Assembly: GCF_019039055.1 (NCBI RefSeq)
Contig: NZ_JAHOPB010000001.1
Location: 3,260,001 to 3,324,000, forward strand
Reading direction: 5' to 3'
Origin: Reyranella humidisoli
GTDB lineage: Bacteria; Pseudomonadota; Alphaproteobacteria; Reyranellales; Reyranellaceae
Length of the DNA stretch: 64,000 nucleotides
The stretch's first letter is position 1; the number at the start of each line of letters is the position of its first letter. A model generated the notes under the pieces. The model saw only the letters and a program-made list of their open reading frames with translations. It searched no databases and was not told the DNA's origin. Shown here piece after piece: positions 27,846 to 36,669 of the stretch. A program made the translations under genes and the position numbers.

Positions 27846-28346
27846 TCAGCGTTCGGCCGGCTTGCGCTGCAGCGCCTGGCGGCACTCGGCGGTGTCGATG
27901 CGCCCGTTCCTGTCGGTGTCGCAGCGCGCGAAGTTGCGGTCGGCCTGGACCATGAACTCCGTCAGTGTGACGAACCCGTCCTTGTCGGTGTCGAGGCGCT
28001 GGAAATTGCCGGACTGGCGGCTGGCCTGGCTGTCGGACGGCAGGATGCTGTTGCCGACCGCGGGCGTGCGCGCATACATCTCGTCCTGGCTGAGCTTGCC
28101 GTCGCCGTTGGCGTCGAGGCTCTTGAACCGGGCCTGCTGGCCCGTCTTCCATTCCTCGGCGGTAACCGTGCCGTCCTTGTTGGCGTCGTAGCGCATCACG
28201 CCGCCTGAAGAGGAGCGGGTCGTCGCCGCCTTGGGGGCAGCCGTCTTCGCCGGTGCCGATGGAGACGCCTGGGCATTGTCGGGCGCTGCGAGGGCAGAGC
28301 CGGCCATCATCAGCAGAGCTGTCGCAATCAGGGCAATTTTGGACAT
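27846..28346 (-). CDS. Small secreted EF-hand protein
   Basis: A 166-residue protein with a signal peptide (ALIATALLMMAGSALA, cleavage near residue 20), an Ala/Pro/Ser linker and four EF-hand loops: DANKDGTVT, DANGDGKLS, DTDKDGFVT and DTDRNGRID. Single cysteines occur near the end (ARCDTD, AECRQ) and could form a disulfide. The overall design matches the larger seven-EF-hand protein at 20234-21346. It is probably a periplasmic calcium binder of unknown function. Confidence 0.9.
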   Translation of the reverse strand: MSKIALIATALLMMAGSALAAPDNAQASPSAPAKTAAPKAATTRSSSGGVMRYDANKDGTVTAEEWKTGQQARFKSLDANGDGKLSQDEMYARTPAVGNSILPSDSQASRQSGNFQRLDTDKDGFVTLTEFMVQADRNFARCDTDRNGRIDTAECRQALQRKPAER

Positions 28347-28482
28347 GGACTATCCTTTAAGTTGTGTCGGAAGACGGCAATACACGCGCCATTTCCCTTA
28401 CCCGCCCGTCTAGGCCCCGATATAGTCTGACCCGCGACCGAATTATGGCCGCGTTGAGGTTTTGTTCTCCTCGGGGATGGTC

Positions 28483-29877
28483 ATGGCTTACGACTACGAT
28501 CTGTTCGTCATCGGCGCCGGTTCGGGCGGCGTGCGCGCCTCTCGCATCGCGGCGACCCACGGGGCGCGTGTCGGCATCTGCGAGGATTACCGTGTCGGCG
28601 GCACCTGCGTGATCCGTGGCTGCGTGCCGAAGAAGCTGCTTATGTACGGCTCGAAGTTCGCGCACGAGTTCGAGGATGCGGCGGGCTTCGGCTGGACCGT
28701 CCAGCCACCGACCCATTCCTGGGCCACGCTGCGCGACAACGTGAACAAGGAAGTCGACCGGCTGAATGCCGTCTATCTACGCCTGCTCGACGGGGCGGGC
28801 GTGAAGCTGCACATGGGCCGGGGCCGCCTGATGGATCGCCATACGATCCAGGTCGGCGAGGAGACGATCACGGCCGGGAAGATCCTGATTGCGACGGGCG
28901 GCCATCCGGTGATCCCGTCGATCCCGGGCTGCGAGCTGGCCATCACCTCGAGCGAGGCGTTCCATCTGCCCGAACTGCCAAAGCGCATCACCATCGTCGG
29001 CGCGGGCTTCATCGCCGTCGAGTTCGCCGGCATCTTCAACGGGCTCGGCGCCAAGGTCGACCTGGTGCTGCGGCGCGATCGCGTGCTGCGCGGCTTCGAC
29101 GAGGAATGCCGGACCTTCGTGCACGAGGCCCTGAAGGAAAGCGGCATCCGCATGCGTACCGAAACCGAGATCGGGCGCATCATCGCCAGGGGCGCCGACG
29201 GCAAGAGCGGCCCGTTCGAGGTCCATACGCCGCTCGGCGGCATGTTCGAGACCGATTGCGTGATGTACGCGACCGGTCGGGCGCCCAACACTTCGGGCAT
29301 CGGCCTGGAGAAGGCGGGCGTGCAGCTCAACAAGGCGGGCGCCGTCGCGGTCGACGAATGGTCCAAGACCACCGCCGACAACATCTGGGCGGTGGGCGAC
29401 GTCACCGACCGAATCAACCTGACGCCGGTCGCCTTGATGGAGGGCCATTGCTTCGCCGACACCGAGTTCGGCAAGAAGCCGCGCAAGGCCAATCACCACG
29501 ATGTCCCGTCGGCGGTCTTCTGCCAGCCCGAGATGGCCAATGTCGGCCTGACCGAGGAACAGGCCCGGCAGCAGCTCGGCGAGGTGCGGATCTACACGGC
29601 GGCGTTCCGGCCGATGAAGTACACGATCTCCGGCCGCCACCAGCGCACCTTCATGAAGTTGATCGTCGAGGCCGCGAGCGACCGCGTGGTGGGTATCCAC
29701 ATGGTGGGTGACGACGCGGCCGAATTGATCCAGGGCCTCGCAGTCGCCATGAAGGCGGGGGCGACCAAGGCCCATTTCGACGCCACCGTGGGCATCCATC
29801 CGACGGCCGGCGAGGAGTTCGTGACCATGCGCACGGCGCGGGCGGATTCGGCTCCGACCCGGGCAGCCGCGGAGTAG
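28483..29877 (+). CDS. gor: Glutathione-disulfide reductase
   Basis: A 464-residue pyridine nucleotide-disulfide oxidoreductase that reduces GSSG with NADPH in the cytoplasm. FAD binding is GAGSGG near 11-16. The redox disulfide is Cys42 and Cys47 in GTCVIRGCVPKK. NADPH binding is GAGFIAVEFAG near 172, with arginines in VLRRDRVLR that favour NADPH over NADH. The catalytic pair is His439 and Glu444 in IHPTAGE. Length and motifs match the plant/proteobacterial type. The ATG at 28483 is chosen for its GGGGATGG upstream; an ATG two codons earlier is possible. Confidence 0.95.
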   Translation: MAYDYDLFVIGAGSGGVRASRIAATHGARVGICEDYRVGGTCVIRGCVPKKLLMYGSKFAHEFEDAAGFGWTVQPPTHSWATLRDNVNKEVDRLNAVYLRLLDGAGVKLHMGRGRLMDRHTIQVGEETITAGKILIATGGHPVIPSIPGCELAITSSEAFHLPELPKRITIVGAGFIAVEFAGIFNGLGAKVDLVLRRDRVLRGFDEECRTFVHEALKESGIRMRTETEIGRIIARGADGKSGPFEVHTPLGGMFETDCVMYATGRAPNTSGIGLEKAGVQLNKAGAVAVDEWSKTTADNIWAVGDVTDRINLTPVALMEGHCFADTEFGKKPRKANHHDVPSAVFCQPEMANVGLTEEQARQQLGEVRIYTAAFRPMKYTISGRHQRTFMKLIVEAASDRVVGIHMVGDDAAELIQGLAVAMKAGATKAHFDATVGIHPTAGEEFVTMRTARADSAPTRAAAE

Positions 29878-29971
29878 AACGGGGCCTGCCTCCCGGCTGG
29901 CCTTTTATCCACAGCACGTATAGTTTCACCCACCCCGCCGGTCCCCTTGCCCGCGGGTCGAGGAGGAGTCG

Positions 29972-31420
29972 ATGACCGCGATCCAGGGCCAGTCCAGGGC
30001 CGATTCGCGCAGCCTGGCCAAGAGCCAGTCCCGCAGTTCGAGCGCGACCGACTGGTCGCTGACCGGCTGGCGCAGCCGGCCGGCGCTTCAGATGCCGGTC
30101 TATCCGGACGCCGCCGCCCTGGCGGGCGCCGAAGCCCGTCTGCGCCGCTACCCCCCACTGGTCTTTGCCGGCGAGGCGCGCAAGCTCAAGGCGTCGCTGG
30201 CCAAGGTCGCCAACGGTGAGGCCTTTCTGCTGCAGGGCGGCGATTGCGCCGAGAGCTTCGCCGACTTCACCGCCAACAACATTCGCGACACGTTCCGCGT
30301 GCTGCTGCAGATGGCCGTCGTGCTGACCTACGGCGCCGGCGTGCCGGTCGTGAAGGTCGGCCGCATGGCCGGCCAGTTCGCCAAGCCGCGCTCGTCCAAC
30401 GTCGAGAAGGTGGGCGACGTCGAGCTGCCGTCCTACCGCGGCGACAACGTCAACGGCTTCGAGTTCACCGCCGCCGCGCGCCTGCCCGATCCGGAGCGCA
30501 TGGTCCAGGCCTACAACCAGTCGGCCGCGACGCTGAACCTGCTGCGCGCCTTCGCCCAGGGTGGCTATGCCGACCTGCACGAGGTGAACCGCTGGAACCT
30601 CGACTTCGTGCGCAACTCGCCGGCCTCGGCTCGCTATCAGGACCTGGCCGCGCGCCTCGACGAGACGCTGAACTTCATGGCCGCCTGCGGCCTCAGCTCG
30701 GCGACGACGCCGCAGATTGCCGAGACCGACTTCTTCACCAGTCACGAGGCGCTGCTGCTGCAGTACGAGGAGGCGCTGACCCGCGTCGATTCGACTTCGG
30801 GCGACTGGTACGACTGCTCGGCGCACATGCTGTGGATCGGCGACCGCACCCGTCAGCCCGACGGCGCGCATGTCGAATTCCTGCGTGGCGTTCGCAACCC
30901 GATCGGCTTCAAGTGCGGCCCGTCGCTGTCGACCGACGACACGCTGCGCCTGATCGACACGCTCAATCCGGCCAACGAGGCCGGCCGCATCGTGCTGATC
31001 GTCCGCATGGGCGCGGAGAAGGTGGGCGATATGCTGCCGCCGCTGGTGCGCGCGGTGGAGCGGGAGGGCAAGTCCGTCGTCTGGTCCTGCGATCCGATGC
31101 ACGGCAACACCGTCACGGCGAACAACGGCAGGAAGACCCGCCACTTCGATTCGATCCTGAACGAGGTGAAGGCGTTCTTCGCCGTGCACCGCGCCGAGGG
31201 CACCCATCCGGGCGGCGTGCATTTCGAGATGACCGGCCAGGAAGTCACGGAGTGCATCGGCGGTTCGACGGACATTACGGTCGACAATCTCAACGAACGC
31301 TACGAGACGCAGTGCGACCCGCGGCTCAATGCCAGTCAGGTGCTGGAACTCGCCTTCCTGCTCGCCGAGCAGCTCAAGGACGAGCGCCTGTCGGTCGCAA
31401 GGGCGCGCCCGGCCGTCTGA
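29972..31420 (+). CDS. Class II 3-deoxy-7-phosphoheptulonate (DAHP) synthase
   Basis: A 482-residue first enzyme of the shikimate pathway, joining phosphoenolpyruvate and erythrose-4-phosphate. It is of the plant-like class II (AroAII): [11 protein letters not shown] near 88, GQFAKPRSS near 135, RGDNVNGF near 155, CDPMHGNT near 371 and a [18 protein letters not shown] region near 410 in outline. The cysteine in GGDC and the histidine in DPMHG fit the metal site. The N-terminal 40 residues are Ser/Arg-rich and variable. An SD (AGGAGG) sits before the ATG. It is 41 bases ahead of the phosphoribosyltransferase gene. Confidence 0.95.
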   Translation: MTAIQGQSRADSRSLAKSQSRSSSATDWSLTGWRSRPALQMPVYPDAAALAGAEARLRRYPPLVFAGEARKLKASLAKVANGEAFLLQGGDCAESFADFTANNIRDTFRVLLQMAVVLTYGAGVPVVKVGRMAGQFAKPRSSNVEKVGDVELPSYRGDNVNGFEFTAAARLPDPERMVQAYNQSAATLNLLRAFAQGGYADLHEVNRWNLDFVRNSPASARYQDLAARLDETLNFMAACGLSSATTPQIAETDFFTSHEALLLQYEEALTRVDSTSGDWYDCSAHMLWIGDRTRQPDGAHVEFLRGVRNPIGFKCGPSLSTDDTLRLIDTLNPANEAGRIVLIVRMGAEKVGDMLPPLVRAVEREGKSVVWSCDPMHGNTVTANNGRKTRHFDSILNEVKAFFAVHRAEGTHPGGVHFEMTGQEVTECIGGSTDITVDNLNERYETQCDPRLNASQVLELAFLLAEQLKDERLSVARARPAV

Positions 31421-31461
31421 CGACGTTTCGGCCGAGCGCGAGAGAGCCCCGGGGAGGGCCG

Positions 31462-32610
31462 ATGACGCATCCTGAGAATGGCGAGATCGAACGCTACACC
31501 GACCACTACTTCAATCGCTCTAAGCAGGTGGTCGGCAAGTTCGGCGACTGCACGGTCACCTATGCGATCTTCATGCGCCGGCCCGTGGTGTTCGCGCCGC
31601 GCATCGCGCTGGAATGGCTGGAGGAAACCTGCCGTGCGCGCAACGCGAAGGTGGAACTCGACCTGCGCTACCGCGAGGGCAAGTGGGTCGGTGCCGGCGA
31701 GCCGATGATGTACATCACCGGCTCCTTCTTTCACCTGGTCGATCTCGAGACGATCTTCCTGCAGAAGCTGGGGCCGGCCTGCGTGGCCGCCTACAACGCC
31801 TGGACCATGTGCGCGGACATGCCGAAGTCGGCCTTCCTCGCCATGGACGCCCGGCATTGCGCGGGCCGCGAGATGGCCGAGATGATGGCCTATGCCGCCT
31901 CGGTCGGCTCGGCGCGCGCCAAGCGCAAGGTCGGCGCGGTCGGCTTCATCGGCAACGCCACCCACGCCACCGCACATTACTTCGGCCGCGAGTTCGGCCT
32001 CGGCACCATGCCGCACGCCCTGATCGGCTATGCCGGCTCGACGCTTCGCGCCGCCGAGATGTTCCACGAGACCTTCCCGACGGAAGGCATGACGGTGCTG
32101 GTCGACTACTTCGCGCGCGAGATTTCCGACTCGCTCGAAGTCTGCCGGCGCTTTCCCAAGCTGGCGGCGCAGGGCAACCTGTCGCTGCGCCTCGACACGA
32201 CCGGCGGCCGCTACATCGAAGGGCTCGACCCGGCCTCGTCCTATGCCGTGCTGGAGCGCTTCTCGCCGGAATCGATCCGTGGCTACCGCAGCGAGGAGGA
32301 GCTTCGCTACCTCGTCGGTACCGGTGTCTCGGCGGCGGCGATCTTCCATTTGCGCGCCGAGCTGGATCGCAACGGCTTCGACAAGGTGAAGATCGTGGCG
32401 TCGTCGGGCTTCGGTCCGGCCAAGTGCCGTATCATGGCCGAGGCCAAGGCGCCGATCGACGTGGTGGGCTCTGGCTCGTTCCTGCCGTCCAACTGGTCGG
32501 AGACCTACGCCACCGCCGACATCGTCGAGTACGACGGCGAGAAGCGCGTGAAGATCGGCCGCGAGTTCCTGCACCGCAACCGGCCGGCCGGCGCGACCAA
32601 GCCACTCTGA
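31462..32610 (+). CDS. Nicotinate phosphoribosyltransferase-like protein
   Basis: A 382-residue protein related to type II phosphoribosyltransferases (NAPRT/NAMPT group), which transfer a phosphoribosyl group to nicotinate in NAD salvage. Family-like segments are TDHYFNRSKQVV at the start, FMRRPV near 38, GAVGFIGNATHATAHYFGREFG near 155-175 in outline, ALIGYAGS near 190, and the phosphate-binding-like VGSGSFLP near 335. The start ATG has GGGGAGGG five bases upstream. The gene follows the DAHP synthase and precedes a glutathione transferase at 16 bases; joint function of the three is not obvious. Exact substrate is uncertain within the family. Confidence 0.82.
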   Translation: MTHPENGEIERYTDHYFNRSKQVVGKFGDCTVTYAIFMRRPVVFAPRIALEWLEETCRARNAKVELDLRYREGKWVGAGEPMMYITGSFFHLVDLETIFLQKLGPACVAAYNAWTMCADMPKSAFLAMDARHCAGREMAEMMAYAASVGSARAKRKVGAVGFIGNATHATAHYFGREFGLGTMPHALIGYAGSTLRAAEMFHETFPTEGMTVLVDYFAREISDSLEVCRRFPKLAAQGNLSLRLDTTGGRYIEGLDPASSYAVLERFSPESIRGYRSEEELRYLVGTGVSAAAIFHLRAELDRNGFDKVKIVASSGFGPAKCRIMAEAKAPIDVVGSGSFLPSNWSETYATADIVEYDGEKRVKIGREFLHRNRPAGATKPL

Positions 32611-32626
32611 CAATCCCGAGGGACAC

Positions 32627-33256
32627 ATGCTCAAGCTCTACTTCGCACCCGGCGCCTGCTCGACGGCCTCCCACATCGGCCTGGAGGAAAGCGGCGCGAC
32701 CTACGAGTCGCAGGCCCTGTCCTTCGCCAAGAGCGAGCAGCGCACGCCGGAATACCTGAAGGTCAATCCGCGTGGCCGCGTGCCGGCGCTGGTGGTCGAC
32801 GAAGGCACGATCGTCGAGAACACCGCGATCCTCGACTACGTCGCGGCGAAGTACGCGCCGCACCTGATGCCGGCGGATCCGGTGCAGCGCGCCCGCGCCA
32901 TCTCGCTGATGGCCTGGTTCTCCAACGGTGTGCATCCGAACTTCACCCATATCGGGCGGCCCGAGCGCTTCGCCACCGATACCGCCGTGTTCGACCATCT
33001 CAAGGCCGTCGGCCGCGACAACTTTCACGCCAACCTCAAGGAGATCGACGGTCTCCTCGCCGGCAAGACGTGGATCCTGGGTAACGAATTCTCCGTCGTC
33101 GACGGCTACGCGCTGGTCTTCTACGGCTGGGGCAAGCGCATCGGCCTGCCGGTCGAGGAGCTGAAGAACTACACCGCCTGGAAGGACCGCATGCTGGCGC
33201 GGCCGGCCGTGAAACGCGTGCTGGAGCGCGAGCAGAGCGTGCTGCTCGCCGCCTGA
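32627..33256 (+). CDS. Glutathione S-transferase (beta-class-like)
   Basis: A 209-residue two-domain GST. The thioredoxin-like half starts MLKLYFAPGACSTASHIGLEE; Cys11 in PGACS is the beta-class active cysteine, and VPAL near 52 and ENTAILDY near 65 are the glutathione-binding motifs. The helical half has the N-capping FSVVDGYALVFYGW near 145-158. It probably conjugates or reduces small electrophiles in the cytoplasm. Glutathione reductase is 3 kb upstream, in the same direction. Confidence 0.93.
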   Translation: MLKLYFAPGACSTASHIGLEESGATYESQALSFAKSEQRTPEYLKVNPRGRVPALVVDEGTIVENTAILDYVAAKYAPHLMPADPVQRARAISLMAWFSNGVHPNFTHIGRPERFATDTAVFDHLKAVGRDNFHANLKEIDGLLAGKTWILGNEFSVVDGYALVFYGWGKRIGLPVEELKNYTAWKDRMLARPAVKRVLEREQSVLLAA

Positions 33257-33287
33257 GGCGGCCGTTCTACTCGCTGCCTGAGCCGGT

Positions 33288-33737
33288 TCAGCCGACCACG
33301 AAGCTCTGGTACATGAACTGGAGGTCCGCGCTCTCCTGCGGCGTGATCTCGCCGTCGAGGACGCGACCTTCCCAGGCGCGCAGCTTGCGCTTGACGTCGA
33401 CGGGGGTGCGCGGGCTCAGCAGCACCATGAAGAACTGTTCGTGCGGAGACAGTTCACGCTCGCGGCGATAGCCGAACGGACCGCTGCCAGGCGTCTTTGC
33501 AGGGACGCCGGCTTCGGCGACAGGAGAAGGCGCGGCAACGCGCGGCAGGACCGAAGCGTCGATGACGTCGTCCCACTTCAGCCCGGCCTCGCGGACCATC
33601 GCCGAGGCGAGCTTGGCGGCGGCCAGTGCTTCCTGGGCGTGGCTGCTGTCGAGAATCTCGAGGACCTTGACCAGGGTATTGCGATTGAAGGTCGACACGG
33701 GCGTCTGGCCTTTGACTATTGCATGAGCAACGGGCAC
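33288..33737 (-). CDS. Conserved-looking hypothetical protein
   Basis: A 149-residue soluble protein starting at a GTG; no ATG lies in a better position. The first half is helical (NTLVKVLEILDSSHAQEALAA in outline), a Pro/Ala/Gly-rich linker follows near 68-85, and the C-terminal half has LSPHEQFFMVLLSPRTP and ends QFMYQSFVV. No signal peptide or known catalytic motif is present. I did not recognise the family. It is divergent from the MFS transporter gene. Confidence 0.7.
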   Translation of the reverse strand: MPVAHAIVKGQTPVSTFNRNTLVKVLEILDSSHAQEALAAAKLASAMVREAGLKWDDVIDASVLPRVAAPSPVAEAGVPAKTPGSGPFGYRRERELSPHEQFFMVLLSPRTPVDVKRKLRAWEGRVLDGEITPQESADLQFMYQSFVVG

Positions 33738-33768
33738 TAAGTCCCTACAAGATATAGATGGATACGCC

Positions 33769-34983
33769 TTGGATCAAGGCAAGCCCCCCGTAAACGCCTT
33801 TCCCGTCTACCTCGCCGGCCTCGGTAGCTGGTTCGTGCCGCTGGGCATCCAGATGGTGCTGTTCCCATGGCTGGTCGCCGTGGTGCTGCACATGGACGCC
33901 TTTGCGGTCGGAGTCGCGCAGGCGGCGGTCATGGCGCCGTCGCTGCTCTTCCTGCCGCTGGGCGGGCTGGTTGCCGACCGAGGCAACGCCCGCCAGTTGC
34001 TGATGCGCTACCATCTGCTCTATGCCCTGCCGCCGCTCGCCCTGGCGGCCGTCCTGTGGTCGGACGGGCTGAGTTACCCGCTGCTGATCGCCTACGGCGT
34101 CGCCGCCGGCGCCATCGGCGCCTTTGCGATCCCGACCCGCGACGCGCTGTTGCCGGTCGTCGCGCCGAAGGGCGGCCTGCCCAAGGCCGTGGCGCTGGCG
34201 ACGGCCCTGCAGTTCGGCGGCCAGCTCCTTGGCATCGCCTGCGCGTCGACCGCGGACCGGTTCGGCGCCGTGCCACTCCTGCTGCTTCATTCGGGCATGG
34301 TGCTGGCCGGCTGCCTGTTCGTCCGTCGGTTGCCCGACCCGCCGCCCCATCCGAAAGCCCGGCACGACGGGTTCTGGCGCAGCGTCGGTGACGGCGTGTC
34401 GGCGGCGGCGAAGTCCGACCAGATCTGGCCGGTGCTGCTGCTGAACCTCGGCGTCGGCATCTTCTATGTCGGGCCGTTCATGGCGGTGCTGCCGCTGGCG
34501 ATCCGCGATCACTATGCCGGCGGCGCGCTGGAACTCTCTTACATGAACCTGGCCTTCTGGGCCGCGACCATCGTGGCCAGCATGGCATTGGTTGGCCTCG
34601 CGCGGCGGCTGACCCTGCGGGGACGCCTGATCGGCGGCGCCGTGCTGACGGGCGCGGTGGTGCTGCTGGCGCTCGCGACCCTGCCGCCGTTCCCGATCTT
34701 CCTGGCGCTGATCTTCGTCTGGGGGCTGGGCGCCGGCATCACCATGACGCAGAGCCGGACCGTGGTTCAGATCGTGGCGCCGGCGACGCACCGCGCGCGC
34801 CTGATGTCGCTGTTCCAGCTGGGCCTGAGCGGCGGCGGCCCGATTGGCGCCTTCCTGACCGGCACGATCTGCTCGATCTGGGGCCTCAAGGCCGCGCTGC
34901 TGGTCCCGGCGCTGGCGATGCTGGTCCTGATCGCGCTCGTGCTGCTGCGCTCGCGCCTCTGGTCGATGCGGACGGTGGAGTAG
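33769..34983 (+). CDS. MFS transporter
   Basis: A 404-residue inner-membrane protein with about 11-12 hydrophobic segments. The MFS loop 2-3 signature appears as PLGGLVADRGNARQLL near 64. Other segments include LLNLGVGIFYVGPFMAVLP near 225 in outline and LGAGITMTQSRTVVQIVAP near 325 in outline. The proposed start is a TTG, since the only nearby ATG is out of frame, so the first residues are uncertain. It probably exports or imports a small molecule; nothing indicates which. It converges with hemA, with stops only five bases apart. Confidence 0.88.
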   Translation: MDQGKPPVNAFPVYLAGLGSWFVPLGIQMVLFPWLVAVVLHMDAFAVGVAQAAVMAPSLLFLPLGGLVADRGNARQLLMRYHLLYALPPLALAAVLWSDGLSYPLLIAYGVAAGAIGAFAIPTRDALLPVVAPKGGLPKAVALATALQFGGQLLGIACASTADRFGAVPLLLLHSGMVLAGCLFVRRLPDPPPHPKARHDGFWRSVGDGVSAAAKSDQIWPVLLLNLGVGIFYVGPFMAVLPLAIRDHYAGGALELSYMNLAFWAATIVASMALVGLARRLTLRGRLIGGAVLTGAVVLLALATLPPFPIFLALIFVWGLGAGITMTQSRTVVQIVAPATHRARLMSLFQLGLSGGGPIGAFLTGTICSIWGLKAALLVPALAMLVLIALVLLRSRLWSMRTVE

Positions 34984-34988
34984 GGGCG

Positions 34989-36212
34989 CTACTCGGCGGC
35001 CGCGCGGGAGCTGAGGCCCAGCGTCTGCCACACATCCTGCAAGGCGGTCACGAGCCGGGCCATGTCGTCGTCGCCGTGCAGCGGCGTCGGGGTGAGGCGC
35101 AGGCGCTCGGTGCCGCGCGGCACGGTCGGATAGTTGATCGGCTGGACGTAGATCGCATGACGCTCCAGCAGCAGGTCGCTTGCCTGCTTGCAGAGCGCGG
35201 CATCGCCCACGAAGACCGGCACGATGTGCGTGGTCGAAGGCATGACCGGCAGGCCAGCGGCGGCGAGGCGGCGCTTCAGGGTGGCGGCACGTTCCTGATG
35301 TCGCGTCCGCAACTCCGGCTGGCCGCTGACGAGGCGCACGCTGGCCAGAGCCGCGGCGGCGATCGCCGGCGGCAGCGAGGTCGTGAAGATGAAGCCCGAG
35401 CCGCAGGAGCGCACGAAATCGACCGTGGCCGCCGTCGAGGCGATGTAGCCGCCGACCACGCCGAACGCCTTGGCGAGCGTCGCCTGGACGATGTCGACCT
35501 TGTCGAGCACCCCGTCGCGCTCGGCGACACCCGCGCCGTGGGTGCCGTACATGCCGACGGCATGGACCTCGTCGAGATATGTGAGGGCGCCATGTCGATG
35601 GGCCACGTCGCAAATCTCGCCGATCGGCGAGACGTCGCCGTCCATCGAATAGACCGACTCGAAGGCCACGATCTTCGGCGTCGCGGGATCGGCTGCGGAA
35701 AGCAGTTCCTCCAAATGGCGCGGATCGTTGTGGCGGAAGATGCGGCGGGTGGCACCGGAGTGCCGGATGCCCGCGATCATCGAGGCGTGGTTGAAGGCGT
35801 CGGAATAGAGCTCGCAGCGCGGCAGCATCGCTCCCAGCGTCTGCAGGGTCGTCTCGTTGGCGACATAGCCCGAGGTGAAGACCAGCGCCGCTTCCTTGCC
35901 GTGCAACTGCGCCAGTTCGCGCTCGAGCGCGGCGTGCAGTGTGTTGGTGCCGGAGATGTTGCGTGTGCCGCCCGCGCCTGAGCCCTGGGCGCCGATCGCA
36001 GCCTGCATGGCCTCGACCACCGCGGGATGCTGGCCCATGGCGAGATAGTCGTTGCTGCACCAGACGGTGACGTCGCGCGGCGCCTCACCCTCGCGGTGCA
36101 GGCGCGCGCGCGGAAAGGCGCCGACGATGCGTTCGAGTTCGGCGAAGACACGGTAGCGACCCTCGTCGCGCAGGCGTCCGAGATGGCCGTTGAAGAAGGC
36201 TTCGTAGTCCAT
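34989..36212 (-). CDS. hemA: 5-aminolevulinate synthase
   Basis: A 407-residue pyridoxal-phosphate enzyme that condenses glycine with succinyl-CoA to 5-aminolevulinate, the first step of haem synthesis in alphaproteobacteria. Family markers are CSNDYLAMGQHP near 52, GSGAGGTRNISGT near 78-90, DEVHAVGMYG near 214 and the catalytic lysine Lys248 in TLAKAFG. Length is as expected. The ATG at 36212 gives MDYEAFF, typical of the family start. Presence of this route rather than the glutamyl-tRNA route is a useful taxonomic sign. Confidence 0.97.
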   Translation of the reverse strand: MDYEAFFNGHLGRLRDEGRYRVFAELERIVGAFPRARLHREGEAPRDVTVWCSNDYLAMGQHPAVVEAMQAAIGAQGSGAGGTRNISGTNTLHAALERELAQLHGKEAALVFTSGYVANETTLQTLGAMLPRCELYSDAFNHASMIAGIRHSGATRRIFRHNDPRHLEELLSAADPATPKIVAFESVYSMDGDVSPIGEICDVAHRHGALTYLDEVHAVGMYGTHGAGVAERDGVLDKVDIVQATLAKAFGVVGGYIASTAATVDFVRSCGSGFIFTTSLPPAIAAAALASVRLVSGQPELRTRHQERAATLKRRLAAAGLPVMPSTTHIVPVFVGDAALCKQASDLLLERHAIYVQPINYPTVPRGTERLRLTPTPLHGDDDMARLVTALQDVWQTLGLSSRAAAE

Positions 36213-36313
36213 GCGCTGGTGTCTCCCGCGCGACCACTCTAGGCGCAAGGAGATTTAAGGGCAGGCACAAATTGGTCGCGGTGTGGCCAACAACTAAGAA
36301 CGGTTCGCAGGCT

Positions 36314-36667
36314 TCAGCGCACCAGTGGCACGAGCAAGGCGAGGCTTATGAACAGGGAGACCGACAGGAGAGGCAGGGCGCCCAGCCAGCGAGTCTGGCC
36401 GGGCAACGCCTCCCAGTAACGCAGCGTCGGTACGGCAGCCCACAGGGCGAACAGGAAGCCCAGCACCCAGAAGAAGAGGGCGAGGGGCATCGCGACGTTC
36501 GCCTGGTCGTCGGTGGCGGTCGCGATGCCCAGGCCCACGACAGCCGGGGGGATCGCGGCGGTGAACAGGGACACCGCCCAGATCGCCCGGCTGCGGATGC
36601 GCTGGCTGGTGCCGAACGGCGGCGTGCGAACGGCCGTCGCGCCGCCGCCTTCGGAACCAGCGCTCAC
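36314..36667 (-). CDS. Small integral membrane protein downstream of an aminotransferase, unknown
   Basis: A 117-residue protein with a GTG start placed two bases after the aminotransferase stop (SD-like AAGGGCTG). Three hydrophobic spans are visible: AVSLFTAAIPPAVVGLGIA near 35-53, PLALFFWVLGFLFALWAAV near 62-80 and LPLLSVSLFISLALLVPLV near 98-116. The N-terminal 25 residues are Gly/Ser-rich. No family was recognised. It is probably cotranscribed with the aminotransferase gene. Confidence 0.65.
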   Translation of the reverse strand: MSAGSEGGGATAVRTPPFGTSQRIRSRAIWAVSLFTAAIPPAVVGLGIATATDDQANVAMPLALFFWVLGFLFALWAAVPTLRYWEALPGQTRWLGALPLLSVSLFISLALLVPLVR

Positions 36668-36669
36668 GA

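Noticed and set aside
33745..36060. Reverse-strand open frame of 771 codons across the MFS transporter and hemA
   Set aside because: It is low-complexity, shadows two clear genes and has no family resemblance.
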